Notes: generated by a model not told the origin, from the sequence alone. A stretch of 64,000 nt of DNA from Bacteroidota bacterium (GCA_023387965.1 JAEWHE010000050.1:62001-126000), one strand, 5' to 3'. Positions 43,875-52,608 are shown, counted from the stretch's first letter. Made by a program: numbers and translations.

Positions 43875-45200
43875 ATGCACTACATCGACAATATTATTTT
43901 CGCCCTCATCCTCGTTGCTGGTTTTGGCTATTTTGCCTTTAACGTCAAAAAATTAGTTCGAAACATCAAACTCGGTCAAAATGTAGATCGTTCAGATAAT
44001 AAACCCGAGCGTTGGGCTAACATGGCCTTAATCGCTCTCGGACAATCTAAAATGGTAAAACGCCCCATCGCGGGTGTTTTGCACGTTTTTGTATATTTAG
44101 GTTTTGTAATCATCAACATCGAATTGCTTGAAATCATCATCGACGGACTTTTCGGAACGCACAGAATTTTCGCCTTCATGGGAAGCTTCTACAACGTTCT
44201 AATCGGTTCTTTCGAAATTCTTGCTTTTTTAGTGTTGTTTTCGGTCATCACATTCTTAGTCAGACGAAACATCATAAAGCTTAAAAGATTCATTCACAAC
44301 GATTTAAAAGGTTGGCCGAAAAGCGACGCGAATTATATTTTGTATTTCGAAATCGCACTAATGGCGCTTTTCCTGCTGATGAACGCAGCCGATTCAACTT
44401 TGGCACAAAGAGGAACGGAACATTACATTCAAGCCGGAGCTTATCCAATCAGTAGTTTCATCACACCAATATTCCAAAACATTCCAACCGGAACTCTCAT
44501 CATCCTTGAAAGAACTTTTTGGTGGTTACACATCGTAGGGATTTTAGTGTTTATGAATTATTTGTATTATTCAAAACACCTTCACATTCTCCTGGCGTTT
44601 CCTAACACCTACTACGCAGATTTGAGTCCCAAAGGAAAATTTAACAACCTCGAATCAGTTACAGCCGAAGTAAAATTGATGCTCGATCCCACAGCAGATC
44701 CATTTGCCGCACAACCGCAAACCGATGAAGCTCCAGCGAAATTTGGCGCCAACGATGTTCAAGATTTAAATTGGGTACAACTACTAAATGCCTACACCTG
44801 TACAGAATGTGGCCGTTGTACATCAGCATGTCCCGCAAATATCACTGGAAAAAAACTTTCTCCGAGAAAAATCATGATGGACACGCGTGATCGTCTCGAA
44901 GAAGTGGGTAAAAATATCGATGCCAACAAAGGCGTTTTCGTCCCAGACAATAAAACCTTGCTCAACGACTACATTACACCCGAAGAACTTTGGGCTTGCA
45001 CAAGCTGCAACGCTTGCGTAGAAGAATGTCCCGTGAGCATTGACCCGTTATCAATCATTATGGACATGCGTCGTTATCTCGTCATGGAGCAAAGTGCCGC
45101 ACCAATGTCGCTCAACGCCATGATGACCAATATAGAAAACAACGCGGCACCTTGGCAATACAGCCAACAAGACCGTTTAAATTGGAAAAACGAAAATTAA
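43875..45200 (+). CDS. Membrane-bound (Fe-S) oxidoreductase subunit, NarI/HdrD-like
   Basis: The 441-residue protein has five to six membrane helices in the first 240 residues, like the heme-binding NarI/HdrE fold, then two [4Fe-4S] motifs: CTECGRCTSACPAN near residue 310 and CTSCNACVEECPVS near residue 375. The pattern is that of HdrD/GlpC-type electron-transfer proteins. The CCG-domain partner is encoded at 45889-46680; together they would make a heterodisulfide-reductase-like module linked to quinone or an unknown thiol. The gene ends just before repeat copy D. Confidence 0.9.
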   Translation: MHYIDNIIFALILVAGFGYFAFNVKKLVRNIKLGQNVDRSDNKPERWANMALIALGQSKMVKRPIAGVLHVFVYLGFVIINIELLEIIIDGLFGTHRIFAFMGSFYNVLIGSFEILAFLVLFSVITFLVRRNIIKLKRFIHNDLKGWPKSDANYILYFEIALMALFLLMNAADSTLAQRGTEHYIQAGAYPISSFITPIFQNIPTGTLIILERTFWWLHIVGILVFMNYLYYSKHLHILLAFPNTYYADLSPKGKFNNLESVTAEVKLMLDPTADPFAAQPQTDEAPAKFGANDVQDLNWVQLLNAYTCTECGRCTSACPANITGKKLSPRKIMMDTRDRLEEVGKNIDANKGVFVPDNKTLLNDYITPEELWACTSCNACVEECPVSIDPLSIIMDMRRYLVMEQSAAPMSLNAMMTNIENNAAPWQYSQQDRLNWKNEN

Positions 45201-45209
45201 AATGATTTG

Positions 45210-45350
45210 GGCGTGACCCTCCGTAAACTCCGGGTCGGGCTTTCCGCTGTATCTTTTTTCAATTGCCTTGGTTTTCAATCCAAGGCAATCAAAAAAAGGA
45301 TGCCGCTACAATCCCTCACGCAGCGAACTGACGAAGTGATCCCTCACGCA
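45210..45350 (+). repeat. Dispersed intergenic element, copy D
   Basis: The left end GCGTGACCCTCCGTAAACTC leads into GGGCTTTCCGCTGTATCTTTT; the core is the near-perfect palindrome TTGCCTTGG..CCAAGGCAA; the right arm is an A-run, GGATGCCGCTACAATCCC and TCACGC. A second TGATCCCTCACGCA follows at 45336-45350. It splits the two Fe-S genes from the HAD gene between them. Confidence 0.85.
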
Positions 45351-45376
45351 GGCACAACGCAAAAAAGAAACACAAC

Positions 45377-45823
45377 ATGAAAGCAGAAGAAATCGATAAG
45401 AACCTTTTGGCAGCCACAGAAAATGGTGAAGCGATCAGTCCAATTTTGCCACCCGGAATAAAAAATTACCTAATTGACATCGATGGTACCATTTGCGACG
45501 ACATTCCAAACGAACAACCAGAAAGAATGTTGACTGCAGCCGTTTACCCAGATGCTTTAGCAACCTTAAACCGTTGGTATGACGAAGGACACATTATTTT
45601 TTTCTTCACTTCCAGAACCGAAGCCCATCGCGAAGTAACCGAACAATGGCTCAAACTCCACGGTTTCAAATACCACGGAATGGTCATGGGTAAACCACGA
45701 GGAGGAAATTACCATTGGATAGATAACCATCTCGTAAAAGCCACAAGATACCGAGGTCATTTTACTGATTTGGTTGAAAAAGAAGTAACCATCCAAGTTT
45801 TCGACGACGGCAAACACCAATAA
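45377..45823 (+). CDS. HAD-superfamily protein
   Basis: The 148-residue protein has HAD motif I as DIDGTICDD near residue 34, motif II as FTSR near residue 75 and a motif III/IV region KPRGGNYHWIDNH. This is a short cap-less HAD phosphatase or related fold. Some database entries call such proteins phosphoheptose isomerase; the sequence does not show an SIS domain, so that label is not supported. It lies between the two Fe-S genes, each time with spacers of 66 to 176 bp. Substrate is unknown. Confidence 0.82.
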   Translation: MKAEEIDKNLLAATENGEAISPILPPGIKNYLIDIDGTICDDIPNEQPERMLTAAVYPDALATLNRWYDEGHIIFFFTSRTEAHREVTEQWLKLHGFKYHGMVMGKPRGGNYHWIDNHLVKATRYRGHFTDLVEKEVTIQVFDDGKHQ

Positions 45824-45838
45824 TACAAACACACAAGA

Positions 45839-45877
45839 TTCAAATTTTTAAATCTTTAAATTTTTCAATCTTTCAAT
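45839..45877. repeat. Short degenerate tract of AAATCTTTAAA/TCAATCTTT words
   Basis: The spacer before the CCG-domain gene is made of repeated TTTAAATCTTTAAATTTTTC-like units. It resembles in style the other low-complexity spacers at 8.8, 16.5 and 19.6 kb. Confidence 0.55.
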
Positions 45878-45888
45878 AAATAAAAAAT

Positions 45889-46680
45889 ATGTCAGAAAAT
45901 CTAACAGTGCCAACCATGGCAGAAATGCTTGCCGAAGGAAAACAGCCCGAAGTATTGTTTTGGGTAGGTTGTGCCGGAAGCTTTGACGATAGAGCAAAGA
46001 AAATAACTAAGGCTTTCGTAAAAATTCTGAACCAAGCAGGCGTTTCTTTTGCTGTCTTAGGAACCGAAGAAAGTTGCACAGGAGATCCCGCAAAACGTGC
46101 CGGAAACGAATTTTTGTTTCAAATGCAAGCCATGATGAACATTGAGGTTTTAAACGCTTACGAAGCAAAAAAAATCGTAACCGCTTGTCCACATTGTTTC
46201 AATACGCTAAAAAACGAATATCCGGAATTAGGCGGAACTTACGAAGTAATTCATCACACACAATTTTTAAAATCATTGTTAGATGAAGGAAAACTTTCCA
46301 TCGAAGGCGGACAATTCAAAGGAAAAAGAATCACCTTTCACGATCCCTGTTATTTGGGTCGCGCCAACAAAATCTACGAAGCGCCTCGAGAATTGATTGA
46401 GAAACTCGATGTGGAATTGGTCGAGATGAAACGTTCACGAGCAAACGGATTATGTTGTGGAGCTGGTGGAGCACAAATGTTCAAGGATGCAGAACCAGGA
46501 AACAAAGAAGTTAACATCGAAAGAACAGAAGATGCGCTTGAAACAGCACCAGATATTATTGCCGCAGGTTGTCCGTTTTGCAACACTATGCTAACCGATG
46601 GCGTGAAAAATAAAGAAAAAGAAGGCGAAATTAAGGTAATGGATGTTGCCGAATTAATCGCCAATGCACAAGATTTATAA
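45889..46680 (+). CDS. (Fe-S)-binding protein with CCG domains (HdrB/LutA/GlpC-like)
   Basis: The 263-residue protein has two cysteine-rich CCG-type motifs: an altered first one (WVGCAGSFDDRAKKI at residue 24 and ACPHCFNTLKNEYPEL near residue 102) and a complete second one (HDPCYLGRANKIYEAPREL near residue 150, LCCGAGGAQMF and CPFCNTML). These bind an unusual iron-sulfur cluster in heterodisulfide reductase and lactate/glycolate oxidation proteins. It should work with the membrane Fe-S protein at 43.9-45.2 kb. Electron donor and acceptor are unknown. Confidence 0.9.
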   Translation: MSENLTVPTMAEMLAEGKQPEVLFWVGCAGSFDDRAKKITKAFVKILNQAGVSFAVLGTEESCTGDPAKRAGNEFLFQMQAMMNIEVLNAYEAKKIVTACPHCFNTLKNEYPELGGTYEVIHHTQFLKSLLDEGKLSIEGGQFKGKRITFHDPCYLGRANKIYEAPRELIEKLDVELVEMKRSRANGLCCGAGGAQMFKDAEPGNKEVNIERTEDALETAPDIIAAGCPFCNTMLTDGVKNKEKEGEIKVMDVAELIANAQDL

Positions 46681-46711
46681 TTTAAAAAAAGCTCAAGCGA
46701 GCCACTAAAAT

Positions 46712-47194
46712 ATGTACGTTCCTTTTGAAAATTTACCAGATGAATCACGCATTTGGATTTACCAATCAAATCGTAAATTAACCGACGATGAAGTGATTGC
46801 AATCGAATCGGAAACAAAAAATTTTGTCGAAAATTGGGCCGCACATGGAACCGGTTTGCAGGCTTCTTTTTTAGTAAAATACAACCGATTCATTATTTTG
46901 GCAGTCGATACAAATGTTCAGACTGCAACTGGTTGTTCTATAGATAGTTCGGTTGCTTTTATTCAACAATTGGAACAAAAATATGGTATCGATTTACTCG
47001 ACAAAATGAATGTCACTTTTCGTCTTGGCGAACACATCGCACACAAGCCTTTGATTGATTTTAAAAAAATGGCGAAAGAAAAAGCTGTTTCAGGAAATAC
47101 TATTGTTTTCAACAATCTCGTTAATACAGTAGGCGAATGGCACGAATATTGGGAAGTTCCAGCTAATGAAAGTTGGCATAGCCGTTTTTTTTAA
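46712..47194 (+). CDS. Conserved protein of unknown function (often mislabelled ABC transporter ATPase)
   Basis: The 160-residue soluble protein begins MYVPFENLPDESRIWIYQSN and has the conserved TNVQTATGCSIDSSVAFIQQ and FNNLVNTVGEWHEYWEVPA segments. Flavobacterial annotation often names it ABC transporter ATPase, but there is no Walker A, signature or Walker B motif, so it is not an ATPase of that type. It is 31 bp after the CCG-domain gene and 15 bp before the GH3 gene, so all three are probably cotranscribed. Confidence 0.78.
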   Translation: MYVPFENLPDESRIWIYQSNRKLTDDEVIAIESETKNFVENWAAHGTGLQASFLVKYNRFIILAVDTNVQTATGCSIDSSVAFIQQLEQKYGIDLLDKMNVTFRLGEHIAHKPLIDFKKMAKEKAVSGNTIVFNNLVNTVGEWHEYWEVPANESWHSRFF

Positions 47195-47209
47195 AAAAGA
47201 TTTTTTCGG

Positions 47210-50119
47210 ATGAGATATTATATTGCTGCCCTACTGCTTTTTAGCCAGTGGGCTTTTTCACAACTACATTTACCGCCAAAAACAATAGATTTTACCAAAG
47301 AAAAAGTTTGGGTTGATAGCATTTATAATAAAATGTCGATGGAAGAACGCATCGGGCAATTATTCATGGTTGCAGCGTATTCTAACAAAGATTCAGCTCA
47401 TATCCGTTCCATTGATAAATTAGTAAAAGATTACCATATTGGAGGTGTGATTTTTTTTCAAGGTGGTCCGGTTCGTCAAGCAAAATTAACCAATCGTTAC
47501 CAGAGCAAAGCGCGAGTGCCACTTTTTGTGGGAATTGATGCAGAATGGGGTCTTGCCATGCGTCTCGATTCTGTGATGCGATATCCTTGGAACATGACAC
47601 TTGGAGCTATTCAGGATTTAAAATTAATTCGAGAAGTTGGCGAAAAATATGGCATTCAATCACGTAGAGTTGGTGTCCATTTTAATTTTGCACCTGTTTT
47701 AGACATCAACACTAATCCACGAAATCCAATTATTGGAAACCGCTCTTTTGGGGAAGACAAAGTCAATGTTACCAATCGGGCTTCAGCGTTAATGAAAGGA
47801 ATTCAGTCGCAAGGGGTTTTGGCTACTGGAAAACATTTTCCCGGACATGGCGACACCGAAACTGATTCGCATCATACTTTACCGATGGTTAACTTTTCCC
47901 GAGAAAGAATTAATGATGTAGAATTATACCCATATAAACGTTTGTTTCGTGAAGGTTTGGCGAGTGTAATGGTCGCACATTTGAATGTTCCGGCATTAGA
48001 ACCGCGTGATAATTTCCCAACTTCGGTTTCTTATAATGTGGTCACAAATATTTTGCAGAAAGAATTGCATTTCAACGGTTTGATTTTTACTGATGCTTTG
48101 AATATGAAAGGAGCCAGTAATTTTAAACAACCCGGAGATATTGATTTGGAAGCGTTTGCAGCCGGGAATGATATCTTGCTTTTTGCTGAAAATGTGCCTC
48201 TTGCTATGGAAAAAATTTGCATGGCAATTCAAGACACAATTCTACCCGAATCGAGATTGGAAAAATCTGTAAAAAAGATTTTGAAATACAAATACCAAGT
48301 CGGTTTAAACCAATACCGTCCGATTGATTTACAGTTTTTGTACGACGATTTAAACAATCCAGAAACAGAGGCTTTTCAATACGAATTGTACGAAAATGCC
48401 TTAACCGTTTTGAAAAATGACGAGGAAATTCTCCCGATACAAAATCTCGAAGAGGAAAAAATTGCCTATCTCAAATTAGGGGATGACAGCAATAGTATGT
48501 TCGTTAACACGCTCAAACAATACACGGAAATCACCGAAATTACCAAAGACAGTTTGCATTTAATGCAAGAAAAACTCAACAACTTCACTAAAGTAATTAT
48601 TGGTTTTCACAAAGCTGATGGCGCTTGGAAAAAACACGATTTTACCATAGATGAAATTGTAACTGTCCAGGAAATTGCTAAAAAACACAAAGTAATTTTA
48701 GATGTATTTGCAAAACCGTATTCTCTTATTCCTTTTAACGAATTTAAAGACATCGAAGGTTTAATTGTTTCCTACCAAAATAGTGATCCGGCTCAAAATG
48801 TTTCGGCACAATTGATTTTCGGAGCGGTGGAATCCAAAGGAAAATTGCCGGTTTCCATCGGGAATTTCTTTAAAGTAAATGATGGTTTAAAAACCAAAAA
48901 ACTCAACCGTTTGGGCTTTACCATTGCTGAAAATGTAGGCATGAATTCTAAAGTTTTGGATAATATTGACAACGTTGCCAATAACGCCATCGAAAGAAAT
49001 ATGACGCCCGGAATTCAGGTTTTGGTGGCTCGAAAAGGAAAAGTTGTGTACCAAAAATCTTACGGTTATCACGATTATACCAAACAAGTAAAAGTCAAAA
49101 ATTCTGATATTTATGATGTGGCTTCGTTGACTAAAATGGTGGCGACACTTCCGTTAACGATGCAACTTTTTGATCAGAAAAAAGTAAACCTCGAAACTAA
49201 ATTAGGGCAAATGCTTCCTGAATTTGAAAAAACGGACAAAGCCAATATTAATTTCAAGGAATTGATGTCGCATTACGGGAAGTTACAACCGTGGTTTCCG
49301 TTTTATCAAAATACGTTGACGGCTCAAAAAGAACCTGATAGTCTTTACTATTCCCGAACTTTTACAAACGAATTTCCACTTCAGGTTTCTGAAAATTTAT
49401 TTTTGAAAAAAGACTATCCGCAAACAATGCTCAAGCAAATTGCCGATAGTAAACTACTTGCCAAAAAAGAATACAAATACAGTGATTTTACTTTTATTTT
49501 GCTGAAAGAAGTTGTGGAAAAAGGTTTCAACCAACCTTTAGACAAGTTGGCTGACGAACATTTTTATAAAAAATTAGGAGCTAATAAAACCACGTACAAT
49601 CCGTTGCGAAAGTTTGACCAAAGCATTATTCCGCCAACTGAAGAAGACAACTATTTCAGGTACACGACCGTTCAAGGTTACGTTCACGACATGGCTGCCG
49701 CAATGCAAGATGGAGTAGGAGGTCACGCCGGAATTTTTTCTAACAGCATGGATTTGGCCAAAATTATGCAAATGTATCTCCAAAAAGGAAACTACGGTGG
49801 CAAACAATTTTTTTCGCCAGCTACTTTCGACATCTTCAACACTTGTCATTACTGCAAAGAAGGCAACCGTCGCGGACTTGGATTTGACAAGCCGCAACTT
49901 CCTGGAACGTCTGGACCAACTTGTAATTGTACCTCAAAATCGAGTTTTGGTCACACAGGTTTCACCGGAACTATGGCTTGGGCTGATCCCGAAAAAGAAT
50001 TAATTTATATTTTCTTGTCAAACAGAACTTACCCTGATTCTAACGCGCCAAACTGGCTTTCGCAAGAAAACGTTCGCGAGAATATCCAGAAAGTGATTTA
50101 TAATTCCATCGAGAAATAG
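47210..50119 (+). CDS. GH3 beta-N-acetylglucosaminidase fused to beta-lactamase-fold serine hydrolase
   Basis: The 969-residue protein has a signal peptide (to about residue 18, ending FSQ), a GH3 catalytic domain (residues 35-370) with NagZ features KHFPGHGDTETDSHHTLP and the nucleophile aspartate in FTDALNMKGAS, a GH3 C-terminal alpha/beta domain (to about 560), and a class C beta-lactamase/esterase domain (580-965) with SLTK as SxxK, YSD as the second motif and GHTGFTG as the third. It probably removes GlcNAc from muropeptides and acts on peptide or ester bonds in the periplasm. The two-domain fusion is known in Bacteroidota. Confidence 0.92.
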   Translation: MRYYIAALLLFSQWAFSQLHLPPKTIDFTKEKVWVDSIYNKMSMEERIGQLFMVAAYSNKDSAHIRSIDKLVKDYHIGGVIFFQGGPVRQAKLTNRYQSKARVPLFVGIDAEWGLAMRLDSVMRYPWNMTLGAIQDLKLIREVGEKYGIQSRRVGVHFNFAPVLDINTNPRNPIIGNRSFGEDKVNVTNRASALMKGIQSQGVLATGKHFPGHGDTETDSHHTLPMVNFSRERINDVELYPYKRLFREGLASVMVAHLNVPALEPRDNFPTSVSYNVVTNILQKELHFNGLIFTDALNMKGASNFKQPGDIDLEAFAAGNDILLFAENVPLAMEKICMAIQDTILPESRLEKSVKKILKYKYQVGLNQYRPIDLQFLYDDLNNPETEAFQYELYENALTVLKNDEEILPIQNLEEEKIAYLKLGDDSNSMFVNTLKQYTEITEITKDSLHLMQEKLNNFTKVIIGFHKADGAWKKHDFTIDEIVTVQEIAKKHKVILDVFAKPYSLIPFNEFKDIEGLIVSYQNSDPAQNVSAQLIFGAVESKGKLPVSIGNFFKVNDGLKTKKLNRLGFTIAENVGMNSKVLDNIDNVANNAIERNMTPGIQVLVARKGKVVYQKSYGYHDYTKQVKVKNSDIYDVASLTKMVATLPLTMQLFDQKKVNLETKLGQMLPEFEKTDKANINFKELMSHYGKLQPWFPFYQNTLTAQKEPDSLYYSRTFTNEFPLQVSENLFLKKDYPQTMLKQIADSKLLAKKEYKYSDFTFILLKEVVEKGFNQPLDKLADEHFYKKLGANKTTYNPLRKFDQSIIPPTEEDNYFRYTTVQGYVHDMAAAMQDGVGGHAGIFSNSMDLAKIMQMYLQKGNYGGKQFFSPATFDIFNTCHYCKEGNRRGLGFDKPQLPGTSGPTCNCTSKSSFGHTGFTGTMAWADPEKELIYIFLSNRTYPDSNAPNWLSQENVRENIQKVIYNSIEK

Positions 50120-50124
50120 ATTTT

Positions 50125-50227
50125 TTAGGAGCGAATGGCTTGGTCTTTTCCAGCCATCCATTTTCCCACTTTCGCCTTTATCCACGCCAGAAAAAGGCGT
50201 GGGATATCGGCTTAATCGGGGCTATTG
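50125..50227 (+). repeat. Dispersed intergenic element, copy E
   Basis: TTAGGAGC at the left, then TTTTCCCACTTTCGCCTTT, a core palindrome with ATCCACGCC..GGCGTGGGAT, and the right arm ATCGGCTTAATCGGGGCTATT. Copy G at 52.7 kb shares the arms, the core and the sequence just beyond the right arm (GAATTTTT). Confidence 0.78.
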
Positions 50228-50289
50228 AATCAACTTCAGGAATTTTTGGAATCGTTCGGCCAAACTAATTGTAAAACTTCCAACTTTCT

Positions 50290-50440
50290 TGCGTGAGGGA
50301 TTGAGGCGGCATCCTTTTTATAATTTTCCGAAGGGTTTACCCGAAGGAAATTTATAAAAAGATATAGGCAAAAGCCTGGCCTCTTGTGCTTCGGGAAAAT
50401 TTCTATTAGCAGAAAACTTGCTGCACAAAAGGACACGCCC
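50290..50440 (-). repeat. Dispersed intergenic element, copy F (inverted)
   Basis: On the plus strand it starts TTGCGTGAGGGATTGAGGCG and GCATCCTTTTT, has the core TTTCCGAAGGGTTTACCC with CCGAAGGAAA, then AAAAAGATATAGGCAAAAGCC and a distal GGACACGCCC. Read on the minus strand this is the same order as copies A and D. It faces copy E across about 60 bp, and the two fill most of the 416-bp gap. Confidence 0.78.
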
Positions 50441-50535
50441 AAAAAAAAGCTACGTTAAAACAAAACTAAAAAACTTTTATTTGCCTAATAATTGGGCTAA
50501 CTTTATTTTATTGCTAACCAAAAAAATTTAAAGTT

Positions 50536-50835
50536 ATGAAAAAGAGGATTGTTTTAGGTGTTGCTTTGGGATTGTTTTTTGCGACTCAAAATGTGTCGGC
50601 AAATGTGATTCCGGCTCAAGAAATTGTGGCAAGCCAACAAAAGGAATATAAAAAAATTACGCCTGAAGAGGTAAATAAAGAGGCGTTAACGAATATTAAG
50701 GCGAAATACGGCGATTATCAGATTACGGAAGCGGCGGTTGCGGCTGATGGCGAATATAAACTGACGCTGAAAAAAGATAATGCATCGCTGACGGCGCTTT
50801 TTACTTCGGCGGGAGATTTGATTAAAATTTTATAG
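50536..50835 (+). CDS. Small secreted protein of unknown function
   Basis: The 99-residue protein has a signal peptide (MKKRIVLGVALGLFFATQNV, cleavage near SANV). The mature part of about 75 residues is mixed helix and strand with EVNKEALTNIKAKYGDYQI and AADGEYKLTLKK, a layout that faintly resembles PepSY-like folds; I cannot assign a family. A terminator follows directly. Confidence 0.7.
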   Translation: MKKRIVLGVALGLFFATQNVSANVIPAQEIVASQQKEYKKITPEEVNKEALTNIKAKYGDYQITEAAVAADGEYKLTLKKDNASLTALFTSAGDLIKIL

Positions 50836-50836
50836 A

Positions 50837-50868
50837 AAATGGCGACTTTTGGTCGCCATTTTTTTTAG
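50837..50868 (+). terminator. Rho-independent terminator
   Basis: A 10-bp stem AAATGGCGAC/GTCGCCATTT with a five-base loop and a T-run lies right after the small secreted protein gene; it reaches the end of the convergent msrB. Confidence 0.88.
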
Positions 50869-51254
50869 TCTTTAAAATCTACGGAAAGCGAATTTACGCA
50901 ATAACGTTGTCCGGTTTTAGTGGGTCCATCGTCAAAAACGTGACCTAAATGACTGCCGCAAGTGGCGCACAAAATTTCTGTGCGAATCATGCCGTGAGTA
51001 GTGTCGCGCAAGTATTCTACTTTGCCCGGAATGCTTTCGTCAAAAGAAGGCCAACCGCAATGTCCGTCGAACTTGGAGTTACTTTCAAAAAGTGGTTCGC
51101 CGCAAGCGCCACAAACGTAGGTTCCTTTTTCAAAATGTAAATTATATTTCCCCGAATGTGGAAATTCGGTGCCTTTTTCGCGCAAAATTTTGTAGCGTTC
51201 GTTGCCTAATTGCGCTTTCCATTCAGCTTCGGATTTATTGATTTTATAGTCCAT
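50865..51254 (-). CDS. msrB: Peptide-methionine (R)-S-oxide reductase MsrB (cytoplasmic)
   Basis: The start at 51254 (MDYKINKSEAEWKAQLG) gives 129 residues with no signal. Zinc ligands are in VCGACGEPL and LCATCGSHLGHVFDDGP, the HCGWPSFD motif is present, and the catalytic cysteine is in QRYCVNSLSVDF. It reduces the R form of methionine sulfoxide with thioredoxin. It starts three bases after the stop of the second msrB, so both come from one message. Confidence 0.95.
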   Translation of the reverse strand: MDYKINKSEAEWKAQLGNERYKILREKGTEFPHSGKYNLHFEKGTYVCGACGEPLFESNSKFDGHCGWPSFDESIPGKVEYLRDTTHGMIRTEILCATCGSHLGHVFDDGPTKTGQRYCVNSLSVDFKD

Positions 51255-51256
51255 AA

Positions 51257-51751
51257 TTATTGGTTTTCGGGAATAAATTCTATGGAAACTGAGTTGGTAC
51301 AAAAACGTTTTCCGGTGGTTTCTTTCGGACCGTCGTCAAAAACGTGACCAAGATGTCCGTCGCATTTTGCACATAAAACTTCGGTTCTTTCCATGCCAAA
51401 AGTTAAATCTTTTTTGTAAATCACAGAACCATTTATGGCTTGGTCAAACGATGGCCAACCACAATCCGAATCAAACTTCGCATCCGAATTGAAAAGCACG
51501 TTTCCGCAAGCCGCACAAACGTATTTTCCTTTTTCAAAATGGTCGTAATATTTTCCGGTAAAAGGTCTTTCAGTTCCTTTTCGGCGTAAAATTTGGTACT
51601 GTTCAGCCGTCAATTCTTTTTGCCATTCTTGGTCGGTTTTTAGAACTTTTCCTGCTGTATTTTTAGGAGTTTCTGCTTTTTTTTCTTGGCTTTGGCACGA
51701 CCAAAAACTAAAAATCGCCAAAGTCATCAACAACATTTTTCTCATCATCAT
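51257..51751 (-). CDS. msrB: Peptide-methionine (R)-S-oxide reductase MsrB, lipoprotein form
   Basis: The 164-residue protein begins with a lipoprotein signal (RKMLLMTLAIFSFWSCQSQ, lipobox cysteine near residue 19) and then a complete MsrB domain: VCAACGNVLF, DCGWPSFDQ, LCAKCDGHLGHVFDDGP and the catalytic cysteine in KRFCTNSVSIEF. It should repair envelope proteins, like the lipoprotein MsrA at 12.2 kb. Its first codons overlap the stop of the alpha/beta hydrolase gene. Three consecutive ATGs compete as the start. Confidence 0.93.
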   Translation of the reverse strand: MMMRKMLLMTLAIFSFWSCQSQEKKAETPKNTAGKVLKTDQEWQKELTAEQYQILRRKGTERPFTGKYYDHFEKGKYVCAACGNVLFNSDAKFDSDCGWPSFDQAINGSVIYKKDLTFGMERTEVLCAKCDGHLGHVFDDGPKETTGKRFCTNSVSIEFIPENQ

Positions 51752-52608
51752 TCTTTTAAAAATTCAACAATTTTTTTCAGCACTTTTGTATCGCCTAAAA
51801 TTTTGCGATGTCCCAAACCTTGGGTAAGAAACAATTCGCCGTTTTGTAAATTTTTTTCGATATTTATTGCTGCCGTAACCGGAACATCGTGATCATCGTC
51901 ATCATGCATCACCAGCACCGGAATTCCCACTTTCTTCGCATTTACATACGCAGAATAATCGCTCATGGTTTCGCCAATTTTCTGCTCGAAACTTTCTACC
52001 ATTTTTTTGGCAACCTTCGGTTTGAGTTGAAGTTTTGAAACAAAGTCTTCAAAAATATCTTCCACCACGTCGCCACTTCCTATGATTACTGCTTTTTTGA
52101 GCCGCAAACCTCTCGTTAAGGCGTTCATGATGGTCATGCCTCCCAACGAATGCCCAACGGCAAATTCAAACGGCCCGTATTTTTTATCCAATTCTAAAAC
52201 TGAGGCGATAAATTGTGTCATGTCGCTTGATTTTCCTGCGGATTTTCCGTGGGCTGGAGCGTCAAAACTTACCGTTGCATAACCCAATTTTAGCATTTCA
52301 TCGGCAATTTTCACCAATTGCGTTCCGCGACCAGACCACCCGTGAACCAGCAACACTTTTTTGTCGGATTTTCCGTATTCGTAAACCTTGATTTTTGCGT
52401 TTAATTTTTCCACCAAAAAATCAGATTTCACCGCGTTTTCAAACATCTCAAATTCGCGTTTGGGCAATTTGTGTTTGATGGGAGTTGTGAATAATTTAGC
52501 GGTAAATTTCACCGCCAAACCTGTGGATAAATTTTCCAAAACCTTCGCCGTTACTAATATTCCTTTCGGAATCCTGAGCGATTGCTGATGCATTTTTTTG
52601 TTGGTCAT
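51748..52608 (-). CDS. Alpha/beta hydrolase
   Basis: The start is taken at 52608 (MTNKKMHQQSLRIPKGI); 52638 and 52593 are also possible. The 286-residue protein has the oxyanion motif VLLVHGWSGRGTQ, the nucleophile elbow GHSLGGM near residue 155, the acid in MHDDDDHDVPV and the histidine in QGLGHRKILGD. No signal is clear. It is first in an operon with two msrB genes, overlapping the second by a few bases; a link to oxidative repair is inference from this order only. Confidence 0.88.
   Translation of the reverse strand: MTNKKMHQQSLRIPKGILVTAKVLENLSTGLAVKFTAKLFTTPIKHKLPKREFEMFENAVKSDFLVEKLNAKIKVYEYGKSDKKVLLVHGWSGRGTQLVKIADEMLKLGYATVSFDAPAHGKSAGKSSDMTQFIASVLELDKKYGPFEFAVGHSLGGMTIMNALTRGLRLKKAVIIGSGDVVEDIFEDFVSKLQLKPKVAKKMVESFEQKIGETMSDYSAYVNAKKVGIPVLVMHDDDDHDVPVTAAINIEKNLQNGELFLTQGLGHRKILGDTKVLKKIVEFLKE

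Noticed and set aside
45377..45823. Phosphoheptose isomerase (GmhA), a label seen for related proteins
   Set aside because: HAD motifs are present and the SIS sugar-isomerase fold is not.
46374..46844. A 156-codon open frame on the minus strand across two plus-strand genes
   Set aside because: It is antisense to the CCG-domain cysteine motifs and to the start of the next gene; no recognisable domain.
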